A program made the position numbers and the translations under genes. A stretch of 49,730 bases of DNA from a virus. Numbering within the stretch: position 1 is the stretch's first letter; each line of letters opens with the position of its first letter. The stretch is taken from positions 1 to 49,730 of IMG/VR virus record IMGVR_UViG_3300045976_000084; one strand, 5' to 3'. This document shows positions 39,574-47,684 of the stretch, one piece after another. The notes below the pieces were generated by a model, which was given only the letters and a program-made list of their open reading frames with translations, made no database searches and was not told the DNA's origin.

Positions 39574-40863
39574 ATGGCTAAGGCGTTCAGTGCGGATCTC
39601 GAAAACGTGCGATTTCTCAGGCAGTTCGCCACCCCGACGGAATCCGCCACACTGGACGCGCTAATAGAGCACGGCTCTTGTCGCGCCGCAGCGCGCGCTC
39701 TCGGCAAGAACAACACGAGCGTGTTGCGCGCACTCGAGCGAGTTAAGCGCCGCGCCGAACAAGGCATCGCCCCCAAAGTGCCCAACGGCCACCGGCTCAA
39801 GGGGATAAGCACCCTATCCAACCCGACGGGTGAAACGATCGAGCAGTGGGTCAAGACCGAGCGAGACTCCGACGATCCGCCGCGCTTCGAGCCGGTTCCG
39901 GCGGGTCATCACGTGTCGAAAGTTTCGACGCTCCTGGACGCGCAAGGGCAAGTCCGTGCGCAATGGATCCAAAGCCCTCACGACAAGATCGCCCAAGAGC
40001 AAGCGCTGATTGCCGCGCTGCGCGAGAGCATCGCCGAGTATGTGCGGCCCGTCGAGCCCGTCGACGCGCCGAGCTTCGTGGACTCCGATCTCTTGGCCCT
40101 GTACCCGCTCGGAGATCCGCATATCGGCATGCTCGCGCACGCGCTCGAGTGCGGCGAGGACTTCGACCTGAAGATCTGTGAACGAGACATGCTCGGGGCC
40201 ATGGATCGACTGGTCGCGGGAATGCCGCCGGCCGAAACCGGCGTGCTCGTGCCCATGGGGGACAATTTCCACGCCGATGACGACAATCAGCGCACGCCGG
40301 CACATCATCACAAAGTGGACGTGGACTCGCGCTCACACAAGGTCGGGGCGGTCGGTGTGAACATCATGCGTCGTCTGATCGATCGGGGCTTGCAAAAGCA
40401 CCGCAAGATGATCGTGCGCGTGATCTCGGGAAACCACGACCCGGTGACGAGCATGTGGCTTCGGCTCTGTCTCGAGGGCTGGTACGCGCACGAGCCGCGC
40501 GTCGAAGTAGTGACGGACGTGTCCGCCGTTCAAGTATTCGAGTTCGGCAAGAACATGGTAGCGCTCGCGCACGGCGACGGGGTCAAGCCAGAGAACATGC
40601 CAGGCGTGATGGCAGCGCGTCACGGCGAGATGTGGGGCCGAACGAAGTTCCGCTACGCCTTGCAGGGGCACAAGCACCAGGCCCAGCTCTTCGAAAAGCA
40701 CGGGGCCATGGTCCGCGTGGTGCGCACGCTTGCCGGCAAGGACTCGTTTGCCGCGAAGTTCGGTCACGAGTCGGGGCGGAGCGCGATCGGGATCACGCTT
40801 CACAAGCTCTATGGCGAAATCGACTTGAAGACTGTCGACGTGAGCCTTGCGAGGGTAGCTTGA
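39574..40863 (+). CDS. HTH-metallophosphoesterase, 429 aa
   Basis: The N-terminal ~60 residues look like an HTH (TLDALIEHGSCRAAARALGK, NNTSVLRALERVK). From about 170 a calcineurin-like phosphoesterase: GDPHIGM, MGDNFHAD, SGNHD, AHGDG and GHKH, the complete set of metal ligands. Such HTH-phosphoesterase fusions are frequent in phages near primases; the substrate is unknown, DNA ends or nucleotides being plausible. ATG 39574 starts the plus operon with the primase-helicase. Confidence 0.85.
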   Translation: MAKAFSADLENVRFLRQFATPTESATLDALIEHGSCRAAARALGKNNTSVLRALERVKRRAEQGIAPKVPNGHRLKGISTLSNPTGETIEQWVKTERDSDDPPRFEPVPAGHHVSKVSTLLDAQGQVRAQWIQSPHDKIAQEQALIAALRESIAEYVRPVEPVDAPSFVDSDLLALYPLGDPHIGMLAHALECGEDFDLKICERDMLGAMDRLVAGMPPAETGVLVPMGDNFHADDDNQRTPAHHHKVDVDSRSHKVGAVGVNIMRRLIDRGLQKHRKMIVRVISGNHDPVTSMWLRLCLEGWYAHEPRVEVVTDVSAVQVFEFGKNMVALAHGDGVKPENMPGVMAARHGEMWGRTKFRYALQGHKHQAQLFEKHGAMVRVVRTLAGKDSFAAKFGHESGRSAIGITLHKLYGEIDLKTVDVSLARVA

Positions 40864-41135
40864 TTCGCCAGGTTCGTCCGCCGCTCGTGATCGTCGAGTG
40901 GCTCGACGCGGCGAGTTCGATCGAGGACGTGGAAGCCTCGAGCATGCACACGATTGACAAGAACATGACCTACTCCGCGGGCTGGCTGATCAAGCGCGAC
41001 CAGAAAGGCGCGTACCTCACGAGCGATTGGCTCGAGTCGGGGGAGATGCGCATTTTGCACTTTATTCCGAACGGGATGATTCGGGTCGTGCGCACCGTGC
41101 GCGCAGCGGCACCGCGAACGAGGACAAAGAAATGA
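40860..41135 (+). CDS. Hypothetical protein, 91 aa
   Basis: TTG start overlaps the upstream stop (TTGA) with GAGGG upstream. Contains IVEWLDAASSIEDVEASSMH, an SxxG-like beta region YSAGWLIKRDQKGAYLTSDW and a basic tail. Similar small proteins next to phage phosphoesterases are of unknown function. Confidence 0.65.
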   Translation: MIRQVRPPLVIVEWLDAASSIEDVEASSMHTIDKNMTYSAGWLIKRDQKGAYLTSDWLESGEMRILHFIPNGMIRVVRTVRAAAPRTRTKK

Positions 41136-41347
41136 GCCGCTACCTCTTGAGCCAACGAAAACGAATTGCAGCGCAAATCCGCGCGTGGCGTGGTGCGTGT
41201 AGCCAGCAAGAAGTGGCGGACGCGGCCGGTGTGTCGCGCGCGACCGTAGGCAACTGGGAAAACGAGCTCGCGCAGGTGCCTGACACGGAACACGTGTATT
41301 GGCTCGAGCAGTTCAAGCCAGGCTTTGAGAGAGCGGTGCGGCCGTGA
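41132..41347 (+). CDS. XRE-family HTH DNA-binding protein, 71 aa
   Basis: A typical five-helix Cro/CI-type HTH: IAAQIRAWRGACSQQEVADA, then recognition helix AGVSRATVGNWENE. There is no extra oligomerisation or cleavage domain. It is a candidate regulator of the palindromic operators, but also could be an internal Cro-like switch. Lies in the operon with the primase. Confidence 0.8.
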   Translation: MSRYLLSQRKRIAAQIRAWRGACSQQEVADAAGVSRATVGNWENELAQVPDTEHVYWLEQFKPGFERAVRP

Positions 41348-41418
41348 ACTGGCGCGAGCGTGATTACGAGATCCCGAGCGAACACCGCGCCCTTTCAAGT
41401 GGAGCGCTCAAACGGTGA
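41344..41418 (+). CDS. 24-aa coupled ORF
   Basis: GTG overlaps the stop of the XRE gene and its TGA overlaps the GTG of the primase gene. It reads MNWRERDYEIPSEHRALSSG and then ALKR. Only its tight coupling supports it; it may serve to deliver ribosomes to the primase gene. Confidence 0.45.
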   Translation: MNWRERDYEIPSEHRALSSGALKR

Positions 41419-43808
41419 AAGTCTCAATCTTCGCGCACGCGTTCGATCCGAATCCAGAAGTGATCGAATGCTCCTGGTCCGAATTCGTCGCCACTCTCAA
41501 GGAACCCGAGTACCGCGCCGAAAAGCTGCGCGGGCCCTTGTTTTCGCCCACTGAGTTCGTTGGTGGCAAAAAGCAAGAGCACGCAAAGCTCGTGCACTTC
41601 GGCGTGTTGGATGTGGACGACGCCTCGCCAGATCAAATGATGGCCGCAATGCGCCTAGCGGCTCAGTATGACTCTTTTGCTTACACGACGTGGCGACAGC
41701 CCGAAGCATCGCAGCAAGGCCTATTCCGCGCGCGTATGCTGGTCCGGTTCTCGCGTCCGTGCGTGCCCGCAGAGTGGCCTGCTGTCTGGGCTCGATTTGC
41801 TGCGCAGTTCGGCAACTCGCACGACGTGTGCAAGGACGCGACGCGCCTCTATTTCTCGCCCGCCCTGCCGATCGGTTGTGACTGGGCTTGGCAGTGCTGG
41901 GAGCACTCGACCGGCGTAGCCTGGGACGTGGACGAAGCGCTCAAGATGCCGATCCCTGCGAGCGCGATCGCTGCGCAAGCAAAGACTTACGTCTCGAACG
42001 ATCCTGTCCCGCCGGATGCTTTACCCGGGCTGGCCGCGCGCCTCGCCAAACGTGCGGACCCGTACGCCGCGCGCATGGGTGGGCTCCTGAAAGAGGCCTT
42101 GAACGGGCACTCGATCGCTTCGGCCGGCTCGCGCAATACGACCTTGTTCGAGGTCGCGGGGCTACTCGCCAAGAATTTCCCGCTCGCCTCGCCCCAGGCC
42201 CTGGCAGAGTTCTTTTCCGTGTCGCTTGACCGAATGGCGGAAGAAGCCCCCGGCGCGCCCACGGCGATCGACTTTGCCGGAATGATCTCGCGCTGCCAAG
42301 CGCGCGAGCACTTGAACCGAGAGACCAAACGCGCCGAGGGTCCCACCGCGCGCGCCAACAAGATCTCAATCGCGTTTTGCGGCGAGCGCGCGCAGCCCTA
42401 CACAGAAGCCGAGATCGAAGCGTGGGGCGTCCAAAATAGTCAGTGGATCTTGCGCAAAGGCGCGTGGTTTTGGTTGTTCTTCAACGGAACCTATTCCGAA
42501 GCGTACGCCGTCAAAGACTATGCAAACGTGGTCGAACAAACGCTTTCGCCCGCGCCGATCGAGCTTCACGAGGTAGACAAAAACGGCAACTCGTCAATCA
42601 AGCGCTTCGAAAAGCTCGTGAGCCAGTACGGGACCGTGCTCAACGGAGTAGAACAAGACCTGCGCGCGCAGAAGAGTTTCTTGGACACCAAGCGCAATGT
42701 CTTGGTCGAGGCTCCGTGCCCGTTGCGCGAGCTGGAACCAGTGCACGATCCGGAAGTTGCGGAGTGGCTTACGCTCCTGGGCGGGTCGAAGCATCAGGCA
42801 CTGCTTGAGTGGCTCGCGGCTTCGACGCGGCTCGATTTGGCCGCGCCCGCCCTGTACTTGTACGGCGCGCCACAAGCCGGCAAGACTCTGCTCGCGCTTG
42901 GGTTGGCTGCTCTCTGGGGCAAGGAGCCGACCGGCCTCAGCCAAGTCATGGGCGGGTTCAACCAAGCCTTGCTCGAGTGTCCGCTCGTGCTCGCAGACGA
43001 AAAGATCCCGTGCGACTTTCGCGGCAACCCGCGCACGGAAGAACTGCGCGAGCTGATCACAGCAACCGGTTTCCCGCTCACGAGGAAGTTTCTTCCAGAC
43101 TCCAGGGTCAAGGGCGCTGCGCGGTTCGTCTTGACCGCGAACAATCTCAAGCTCATTTCGAGGAACGAAGACCTAACCCCCGAAGACGCTCAAGCGCTCG
43201 CGGATCGGTTCTTGTTCGTGTCGCCGAAGGCAGACACGCGGGATTGGTTCGAAGCGCGCGGCGGGCTCAAGTGGTCCTTGCGCGTGGGCTTCGTCGAGCG
43301 CATCGCCAAGCACGTCTTGTGGCTCCGGGATCACGTCGCGTTACCCGAAGGGTCTAGGCTCGCGGTGCCGGGCAACGCTTTGGAACTCTTGCACCGAATG
43401 CAATCGGGCTCCGGACTTCGTTGGTCAATCCTGTTTTGGGTGCACTCGTTTTTGCGCGACGCGCAGCGGCACCTGGTACGGCGCGGTGCCGCTGGGAGCG
43501 CGTGCGTTGTGCGCGGCGGACAGGTTTGGCTGTCTTTGCCGGCCCTCGTAGAGTCGTGGGATCACTACCTGGCAGGCGAGCGCGTGCCGCGACAGGAGAG
43601 CGTTCACGCGGCCGTCAAAGGGCTACTCGCTACCGCGCGCGAAGCTCGATACCGCCCGCGTATTGCAGGCGTGCAAGTGCGATACTCTCAGCTGGAGCTC
43701 GAGCACTTGCGTTCGTGGTGCACGCAAGAAGACGAAGACATGCCTGACTTGGCCGTCGATTTGGGCATGCCGAGCACGATTCCGGCGCAAGCCGCTGCAC
43801 CGAATTAG
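41415..43808 (+). CDS. Primase (AEP-like) - SF3 helicase replication protein, 797 aa
   Basis: The N-terminal part (about 55-160) resembles an archaeo-eukaryotic primase: HFGVLDVDD with acidic metal ligands at 66-69, TTWRQPEASQQGLFRARMLV, then the basic LVRFSRP and DATRLYFSP. The C-terminal domain is SF3-like: Walker A LYGAPQAGKT (about 480-490), Walker B VLADEKIP, and motif C VLTANNL, with RFLFV after it. It unwinds and primes the origin; the phage polymerase probably follows. The GTG start is coupled upstream. Its stop overlaps the convergent HTH gene by 4 bp. Confidence 0.85.
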   Translation: MKVSIFAHAFDPNPEVIECSWSEFVATLKEPEYRAEKLRGPLFSPTEFVGGKKQEHAKLVHFGVLDVDDASPDQMMAAMRLAAQYDSFAYTTWRQPEASQQGLFRARMLVRFSRPCVPAEWPAVWARFAAQFGNSHDVCKDATRLYFSPALPIGCDWAWQCWEHSTGVAWDVDEALKMPIPASAIAAQAKTYVSNDPVPPDALPGLAARLAKRADPYAARMGGLLKEALNGHSIASAGSRNTTLFEVAGLLAKNFPLASPQALAEFFSVSLDRMAEEAPGAPTAIDFAGMISRCQAREHLNRETKRAEGPTARANKISIAFCGERAQPYTEAEIEAWGVQNSQWILRKGAWFWLFFNGTYSEAYAVKDYANVVEQTLSPAPIELHEVDKNGNSSIKRFEKLVSQYGTVLNGVEQDLRAQKSFLDTKRNVLVEAPCPLRELEPVHDPEVAEWLTLLGGSKHQALLEWLAASTRLDLAAPALYLYGAPQAGKTLLALGLAALWGKEPTGLSQVMGGFNQALLECPLVLADEKIPCDFRGNPRTEELRELITATGFPLTRKFLPDSRVKGAARFVLTANNLKLISRNEDLTPEDAQALADRFLFVSPKADTRDWFEARGGLKWSLRVGFVERIAKHVLWLRDHVALPEGSRLAVPGNALELLHRMQSGSGLRWSILFWVHSFLRDAQRHLVRRGAAGSACVVRGGQVWLSLPALVESWDHYLAGERVPRQESVHAAVKGLLATAREARYRPRIAGVQVRYSQLELEHLRSWCTQEDEDMPDLAVDLGMPSTIPAQAAAPN

Positions 43809-44176
43809 GACTGGGCCGCGTTATACTCTTTGAGCTTCTTCAAGATCCTCGAAGCGTGCGCGGCCGAGTACGTCACCCCGTAGAACACGCGGATCAAGTC
43901 CACGAGGCCTTGCGAGGTTAGGTTCACGCCTTTGACCCGCACGGCGAGCTCGGCCATTTGCTCGTCCGTCAAGTGCCCCGGACGCCCGCTACTCGTGCGC
44001 GCGTCGAGCGCGTCGCCTTGGCGTACAGCGCGCGCCCATTGGCTTACTGCCCCTTGGGTCACGCCCAGAGCGAGCGCGATCGCGCTTTGTTGCCAGCCCT
44101 GTTCAAGCAACTCAAGCGCGCGCTTTCGGCGGAATTCTTTCTGTTCGACTGTAAGTCTCTCGACGGGCTGGATCAT
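43805..44176 (-). CDS. HTH / winged-helix DNA-binding protein (transposase-type HTH), 123 aa
   Basis: ATG 44176 is chosen because AAGGAG lies nine bases before it; readings from 44272 lack this. First HTH: ALELLEQGWQQSAIALALGV, TQGAVSQWARAVRQG. Then SSGRPGHLTDEQMAEL and a winged-helix-like SQGLVDLIRVFYGVTYSAAH. This is the N-terminal architecture of IS630-type transposases without the DDE nuclease. In a phage it may be a repressor or domesticated regulator. It borders the repeat-rich gap 44177-44767. Confidence 0.75.
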   Translation of the reverse strand: MIQPVERLTVEQKEFRRKRALELLEQGWQQSAIALALGVTQGAVSQWARAVRQGDALDARTSSGRPGHLTDEQMAELAVRVKGVNLTSQGLVDLIRVFYGVTYSAAHASRILKKLKEYNAAQS

Positions 44177-44767
44177 TTTTCGGATCTCCTTGGCGTCGGG
44201 CGGCTTAGGCGGGGGCCTTTTCTTCGCTGCCACTAAAGCTTGCCTACACTCAGCCGAGGCGTGAGGCAACACTGAACGCCCGGACAGCGGGCCAAAAACC
44301 CGAACATTTTGAGGAACATGAGGCGCGTTTTAGTAGCGCGTTCCTCAGCTCGTGCCTCACGAAAACGATCTAATATATTAGTGACTTAGCAGTATTTGAG
44401 GCACTGAGGATCAATCTTAGGGTCAAGTAATTGTACGAGTTAAAATGACTAGATTTTTATATGATCTTTATTCTAGAAATTAGGGTTTGTATTACAAATA
44501 TAGACCCCAATTTTCAAAACGGGGCATTTTTCGGGGCCAAGTTCTCGAAATCGTTGAACAAAGTCCGTGAGGCATGAGGCGAGGCGCGTTTGTGCCTCTG
44601 AAAAGCGCCTTGCGCAAGTCGCTGAATTCGTGCCGGTTCGTGCAAGCCTCTGAGGCAGGTCATCTGAGGCACCGAGCCCGCCGAGGTCGAGTGACCATAT
44701 ACGCCTTGCCATTTCGGCCGCCGGGGTGCAGCTTAGGTGTGTGTTACCCCCGCAACCTAAACCCGTC
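44177..44767. other. Gene-free repeat-rich region: candidate replication origin or pac site
   Basis: No credible gene. Contains TGAGGC(A/G) heptamers at 44262, 44319, 44397, 44568, 44575, 44651 and 44665, with inverted copies TGCCTCA at 44353 and TGCCTCT at 44593. An inverted repeat TGAGGAAC (44310-44317) and GTTCCTCA (44340-44347) can form a hairpin. 44370-44520 is strongly AT-rich compared with the rest of the genome. A dispersed operator lies at 44610-44626. Location between the primase-helicase and the terS candidate fits either an iteron-type origin or the packaging start. Confidence 0.55.
44610..44626. promoter_or_regulatory. Copy of the dispersed operator in the origin-like region
   Basis: TTGCGCAAGTCGCTGAA, one mismatch to the consensus half-site. 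It lies 142 bases upstream of the terS candidate. No convincing -10 follows it on the plus strand. Confidence 0.6.
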
Positions 44768-45355
44768 ATGGCCCCGAAGCTCGCCGAGCCGCTCTGGCAG
44801 CGCCAGGCCGGCGAGACGGAAGCCGAGTTCGACGCGTTCGGGGCGTGGGTTGATTTCCGGGACTGGCACCGCGTGGGGGCGATTGCTGGCCTAAGCCAGC
44901 CCGAGGCGCTCGAGCTGGCCACGCGCTGGGCCTGGCATGCCCGTACGCGCGCCTGGGACGCCGAGCAGGCCTCCGAGGCCGACTCCGAGCGCAAAGCGCA
45001 CCAGAAGGTCGCCCAGGTGGCAAGGAATGCCCTCCCCGAACTGCTCCGGGTGGATGCGGCCATCGTCCAAGAGCTTGGTGAGCTCGTGCACGAAGAGCTC
45101 GCGGCCCACCATGCCCTGGCCCGCGCCTCGGCCAAAGGCGAGCCTGGGGCAGCCCTGCCCACGCTCTCGTGGGGGGATGTGCTGCGCGGCGCGCGCGTGG
45201 TACAGCAAGGCGTCCGTGACCTCGAGCGCATCGCGCGACCAGTCACGCCTGAGACAGCGGGCGAGGCGCGCGAGCCGGGCTGGGATTTTTCTCGCGCTAG
45301 CTCGGAACAGCTCAAAGCGATCCAAGCGGCTCGTGCCGCTGCGCGCGGGGGCTGA
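44768..45355 (+). CDS. terS: Terminase small subunit candidate, 195 aa
   Basis: The N-terminal section LWQRQAGETEAEFDAFGAWV, followed by a helix DWHRVGAIAGLSQPEALELA and then RWAWHARTRAWDAEQ, matches a phage small-terminase HTH pattern (W-x-R-Q-x-x-E, later W-x-x-R-x-x-A-W-D). The remainder is helical, suitable for oligomerisation. It would bind the pac site and bring TerL (3816-5357, about 8 kb away through the junction). Start at 44768 is the first ATG that contains the motif. Confidence 0.7.
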   Translation: MAPKLAEPLWQRQAGETEAEFDAFGAWVDFRDWHRVGAIAGLSQPEALELATRWAWHARTRAWDAEQASEADSERKAHQKVAQVARNALPELLRVDAAIVQELGELVHEELAAHHALARASAKGEPGAALPTLSWGDVLRGARVVQQGVRDLERIARPVTPETAGEAREPGWDFSRASSEQLKAIQAARAAARGG

Positions 45356-45362
45356 AAGTATT

Positions 45363-45379
45363 TTGCGCAAGTCGCTAAA
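45363..45379 (+). promoter_or_regulatory. Dispersed operator upstream of 45494 gene
   Basis: TTGCGCAAGTCGCTAAA, exact consensus half-site plus centre, eight bases after the terS candidate stop. TTGCGC (45363-45368) with 17-bp spacing ends at TTGCAC, a poor -10, so this site may work more as a repressor-binding or stop site than as a promoter. Confidence 0.65.
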
Positions 45380-45431
45380 TAGTTCTTGCACGCCCGGCCC
45401 CCTTGAACTAGAACAAATCTTGTCAGCAACG

Positions 45432-45463
45432 AAAAAGCCCGGCGCTGGTGAGACAGCCCGGGC
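45432..45463 (-). terminator. Hairpin with minus-direction terminator shape
   Basis: GCCCGG (45437-45442) and CCGGGC (45458-45463) form a stem with a 15-base loop. On the minus strand it is followed by TTTTT. No minus gene ends nearby; it might stop leftward readthrough from the lipoprotein operon or act as a leader hairpin. Confidence 0.45.
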
Positions 45464-45493
45464 GTGGTCACAACCTGAATTGGAGATTGGACA

Positions 45494-45889
45494 ATGGAAC
45501 TAGTAGCTCAGATCGAGAAACTCCGCACGCTCTCCGAGAACCTCTGGGATGCCGCTTGCGAGGATGACAGAGATTTCCGCGAGCAAGCCGACGTATGTGA
45601 TGACCGCTACGCGGACGCGATCGCGGCCATCGAAAACGCCAACTGGAAGGCGGCCCGCAAGGCGCTCGAGGCGGCCAAATCGCTGGAGGACGAGGGCGGT
45701 GACAGCCAGCACGCTCAGTCCGCGCTCAAGGCGCTGGACGAACACCTGGAGACGCTGTGGTGGGCCTGGCACGACGCGGACAGCGATCGTTGGTCGCCAG
45801 GTGAGGACGCCGACGCGGCGACGGTAGACGCCAACCGCCGCTGCGCGATGTGGGTCAAAGGCTACAACAGCGACGGCCCCGAAGCCTGA
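45494..45889 (+). CDS. Hypothetical acidic helical protein, 131 aa
   Basis: GGAG eight bases before ATG. All-helical, acidic (LDEHLETLWWAWHDADSDRW, ENANWKAARKALEAAKSLED). Tetratricopeptide-like spacing of A-N-W-K-A-A is seen once but no repeat family is clear. Unknown function; expressed behind the operator at 45363. Confidence 0.65.
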   Translation: MELVAQIEKLRTLSENLWDAACEDDRDFREQADVCDDRYADAIAAIENANWKAARKALEAAKSLEDEGGDSQHAQSALKALDEHLETLWWAWHDADSDRWSPGEDADAATVDANRRCAMWVKGYNSDGPEA

Positions 45890-45955
45890 TCACCCCACCA
45901 ACTAACCACGCCCCTGCTCTCGCGTGACAACGCGGGCCCGGGGCTTGGGCGCGTG

Positions 45956-46213
45956 ATGGCACAGAGAACCCCCGACGATCCCCGCTGCAAAGACTGCCCT
46001 GAACCACGCGCGGAAGGCCGCGCACGTTGCGCAGCGTGCCTCGAGCGCAAGCGCCTCGAGAACCAAAAGCAGAACAAGGCCCGGCGCAAGTCCGGCGCGT
46101 GCCTTACGTGCGGCGCCCCGGCAGGAAAGCGCAAGCGCGACGGACAGCGTGCTAAATACTGCGCGAGGCATTTGGCCTACTACGCGGCGCGTGCCGCTGC
46201 GCGTGGTGCTTGA
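45956..46213 (+). CDS. Small zinc-finger-like protein, 85 aa
   Basis: Three Cys pairs: CKDCPEP, CAACLERK, CLTCGAP, then YCARH near the end. Basic linker NKARRKSGA. Likely two zinc-binding modules contacting nucleic acid. It is similar in style to small zinc proteins in phage lysogeny regions. ATG 45956 (GTG 45953 also possible); no strong ribosome site. Confidence 0.65.
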   Translation: MAQRTPDDPRCKDCPEPRAEGRARCAACLERKRLENQKQNKARRKSGACLTCGAPAGKRKRDGQRAKYCARHLAYYAARAAARGA

Positions 46214-46246
46214 ACCGACGAGTTTCTCGTGTTAGAGACTTGTGCA
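46210..46246 (+). promoter_or_regulatory. Promoter for 46247 gene, near-leaderless
   Basis: TTGAAC (46210-46215), 17 bp, TAGAGA (46233-46238), eight bases to ATG 46247. No ribosome site. The TTGAAC box overlaps the preceding stop codon. Confidence 0.5.
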
Positions 46247-46573
46247 ATGGGATATTTCCTACATCACGTGATCGCCGTAGTAGGCGACTATCAAACCCTG
46301 GTGGATGCGCGCATGTTCGCGGAGGGCACGGGAGCTCAACTCACTGCGATCAGCCAAACAGGCATGAACAATATTTGCTCTTTTTTCGTCGTGCCGGATG
46401 GCTCGAAAGAGGGCCGTGAGGCATCGAACAGAGGCGACCAGCGCCGCGCTAAGATCATAGGATATTTGCGCGAGCAAGGTTTGATGTTTGCAGAAATAGC
46501 GATGCCTGAAGACGGTGAGGCGCGGATCGAGAGCGCATGGCGTAGAGACCCTCCCGAATTAGAGAATTTCTAG
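46247..46573 (+). CDS. Conserved hypothetical protein, 108 aa
   Basis: Begins MGYFLHHVIAVVGDYQTLVD and has CSFFVVPDGSKEGREAS, GDQRRAKIIGYLREQ. The pattern S-F-x-V-x-P-D-G-S-K-E-G followed by G-D-x-R-R is familiar from small phage and plasmid proteins of unknown function. Stands alone between two promoters. Confidence 0.65.
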   Translation: MGYFLHHVIAVVGDYQTLVDARMFAEGTGAQLTAISQTGMNNICSFFVVPDGSKEGREASNRGDQRRAKIIGYLREQGLMFAEIAMPEDGEARIESAWRRDPPELENF

Positions 46574-46577
46574 AGGG

Positions 46578-46595
46578 ACTTGCGCAAAGCGCTGA
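46578..46595 (+). promoter_or_regulatory. Dispersed operator upstream of the integrase
   Basis: ACTTGCGCAAAGCGCTGA, a diverged copy retaining the palindrome centre. The integrase ATG is at 46649. TAGATT (46618-46623) could be a -10 for integrase transcription, but a matching -35 is weak. Confidence 0.55.
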
Positions 46596-46648
46596 TACAG
46601 GCTCAAAAATCGGTGGACTAGATTCGTGTCCTCGCTCATTGCTTGAGC

Positions 46649-47614
46649 ATGGGCAAACTCTACAAGCGCGGGAAGATTTGGTGGTACCAGCATCGAGGCG
46701 AGCGCACTTCGACGCACTGCCACGACAAGCAAGCGGCCGAGGCCGAGGCCAAGAACATCGAGCGGCGCGCAGCGGATCCGAACTACAAGGCCTCAGAAAG
46801 GCGCTTGGACGACGCGCTGGATCTGTACGTCCAAGAACAAAAGAAGCGCAAGCGCTCGGCTGGCACGCTGCGCATGTACTCGTACCACGTGCAAAACTTC
46901 ACGCGGATCTTGGGTGCTTCGATGCGCCTCAAGGACTTGAACAGCAAGGCCGTGGACAAGTACTTGGCCAAGCGCTCGGCCGAAAAGATCGAGCTCACGA
47001 CCCAAGCCAAAGAGCTCACTACGCTCCGCGGCACGCTGCGCATGGCTGCGCGCCGCGGTGAGTACCCGTACCCGCTTGAGCAAGTCATGCCGTACAATTT
47101 CAGTCAGAAGTACGTGCCAGGTAAGCGACACTTGACGCTCGAACAGGTCTGGAAGCTGATCGAGGTCTTGCCCCAGCGTCGTGCCGCGGTCGTGGCGTTC
47201 ATTGTGATGACCGGCGCGGACTGGCAAAGCGTGGCCTTGGCCGAGCCCCCAGACGTGCACGAGCACGACGTACTCGTCCGAGGCTCGAAGAACCCGAAGC
47301 GCTGGCGCACGATCCCGATCCTGGAACCGTTTGCGTTCATGGCCCTGCTCGCGGTGCCCCCATTCGAGCCTTGGGGGAACGTGCGCCGCGACTTGCGCGT
47401 GTACTGCAAAAAAGCCGGCGTACCCTACGTGACCCCGCGTGACCTCAGGCGCTCGCACGGGATGATTCTTCGAGCTCGCGGCGTCGAACCGCACTTGATC
47501 GCGGGCATGCTCGGGCACGCGGACTCACGCATGGTTGAGGTCGTCTACGGAACTTTGCCGGCGGACGCGCTAGCGAAGCTCATGCGGGCGCGGCTCGAGT
47601 CGGCCGCTGAGTAA
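46649..47614 (+). CDS. int: Tyrosine recombinase (phage integrase), 321 aa
   Basis: N-terminal arm-binding-like region (GKLYKRGKIWWYQHRGERTS), SAM-like core-binding domain (about 55-140: LDDALDLYVQEQKKRKRSAG) and a catalytic domain. Visible catalytic motifs are the Lys beta-hairpin VRGSKNPKRWRTIPI, PRDLRRSHGMI (second Arg), MLGHADSRM (His) and VEVVYG with Tyr about residue 300. The first catalytic Arg, expected in TG-x-R, is replaced: the sequence is TGADWQSVALAE (about residue 191). It lies beside attP. ATG 46649 preferred to TTG 46643. Confidence 0.9.
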   Translation: MGKLYKRGKIWWYQHRGERTSTHCHDKQAAEAEAKNIERRAADPNYKASERRLDDALDLYVQEQKKRKRSAGTLRMYSYHVQNFTRILGASMRLKDLNSKAVDKYLAKRSAEKIELTTQAKELTTLRGTLRMAARRGEYPYPLEQVMPYNFSQKYVPGKRHLTLEQVWKLIEVLPQRRAAVVAFIVMTGADWQSVALAEPPDVHEHDVLVRGSKNPKRWRTIPILEPFAFMALLAVPPFEPWGNVRRDLRVYCKKAGVPYVTPRDLRRSHGMILRARGVEPHLIAGMLGHADSRMVEVVYGTLPADALAKLMRARLESAAE

Positions 47615-47616
47615 GT

Positions 47617-47633
47617 GTACGCAGAACGCACAG
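47617..47633 (+). repeat. Arm-type direct repeat 1 (left of attP core)
   Basis: GTACGCAGAACGCACAG. Three 17-bp copies with common ends GTAC and GCACAG flank the tRNA-like core and are likely integrase arm sites. Confidence 0.65.
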
Positions 47634-47684
47634 CGTTTTTGAAAAGTGCTGTTTTAGGCCTAGATTTGCCGCGCGCCCGGTATT

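Noticed and set aside
43805-44176. Insertion sequence remnant (IS630-type)
   Set aside because: Only the DNA-binding part is present, with its own ribosome site and no DDE domain or terminal inverted repeats; a regulator is more likely.
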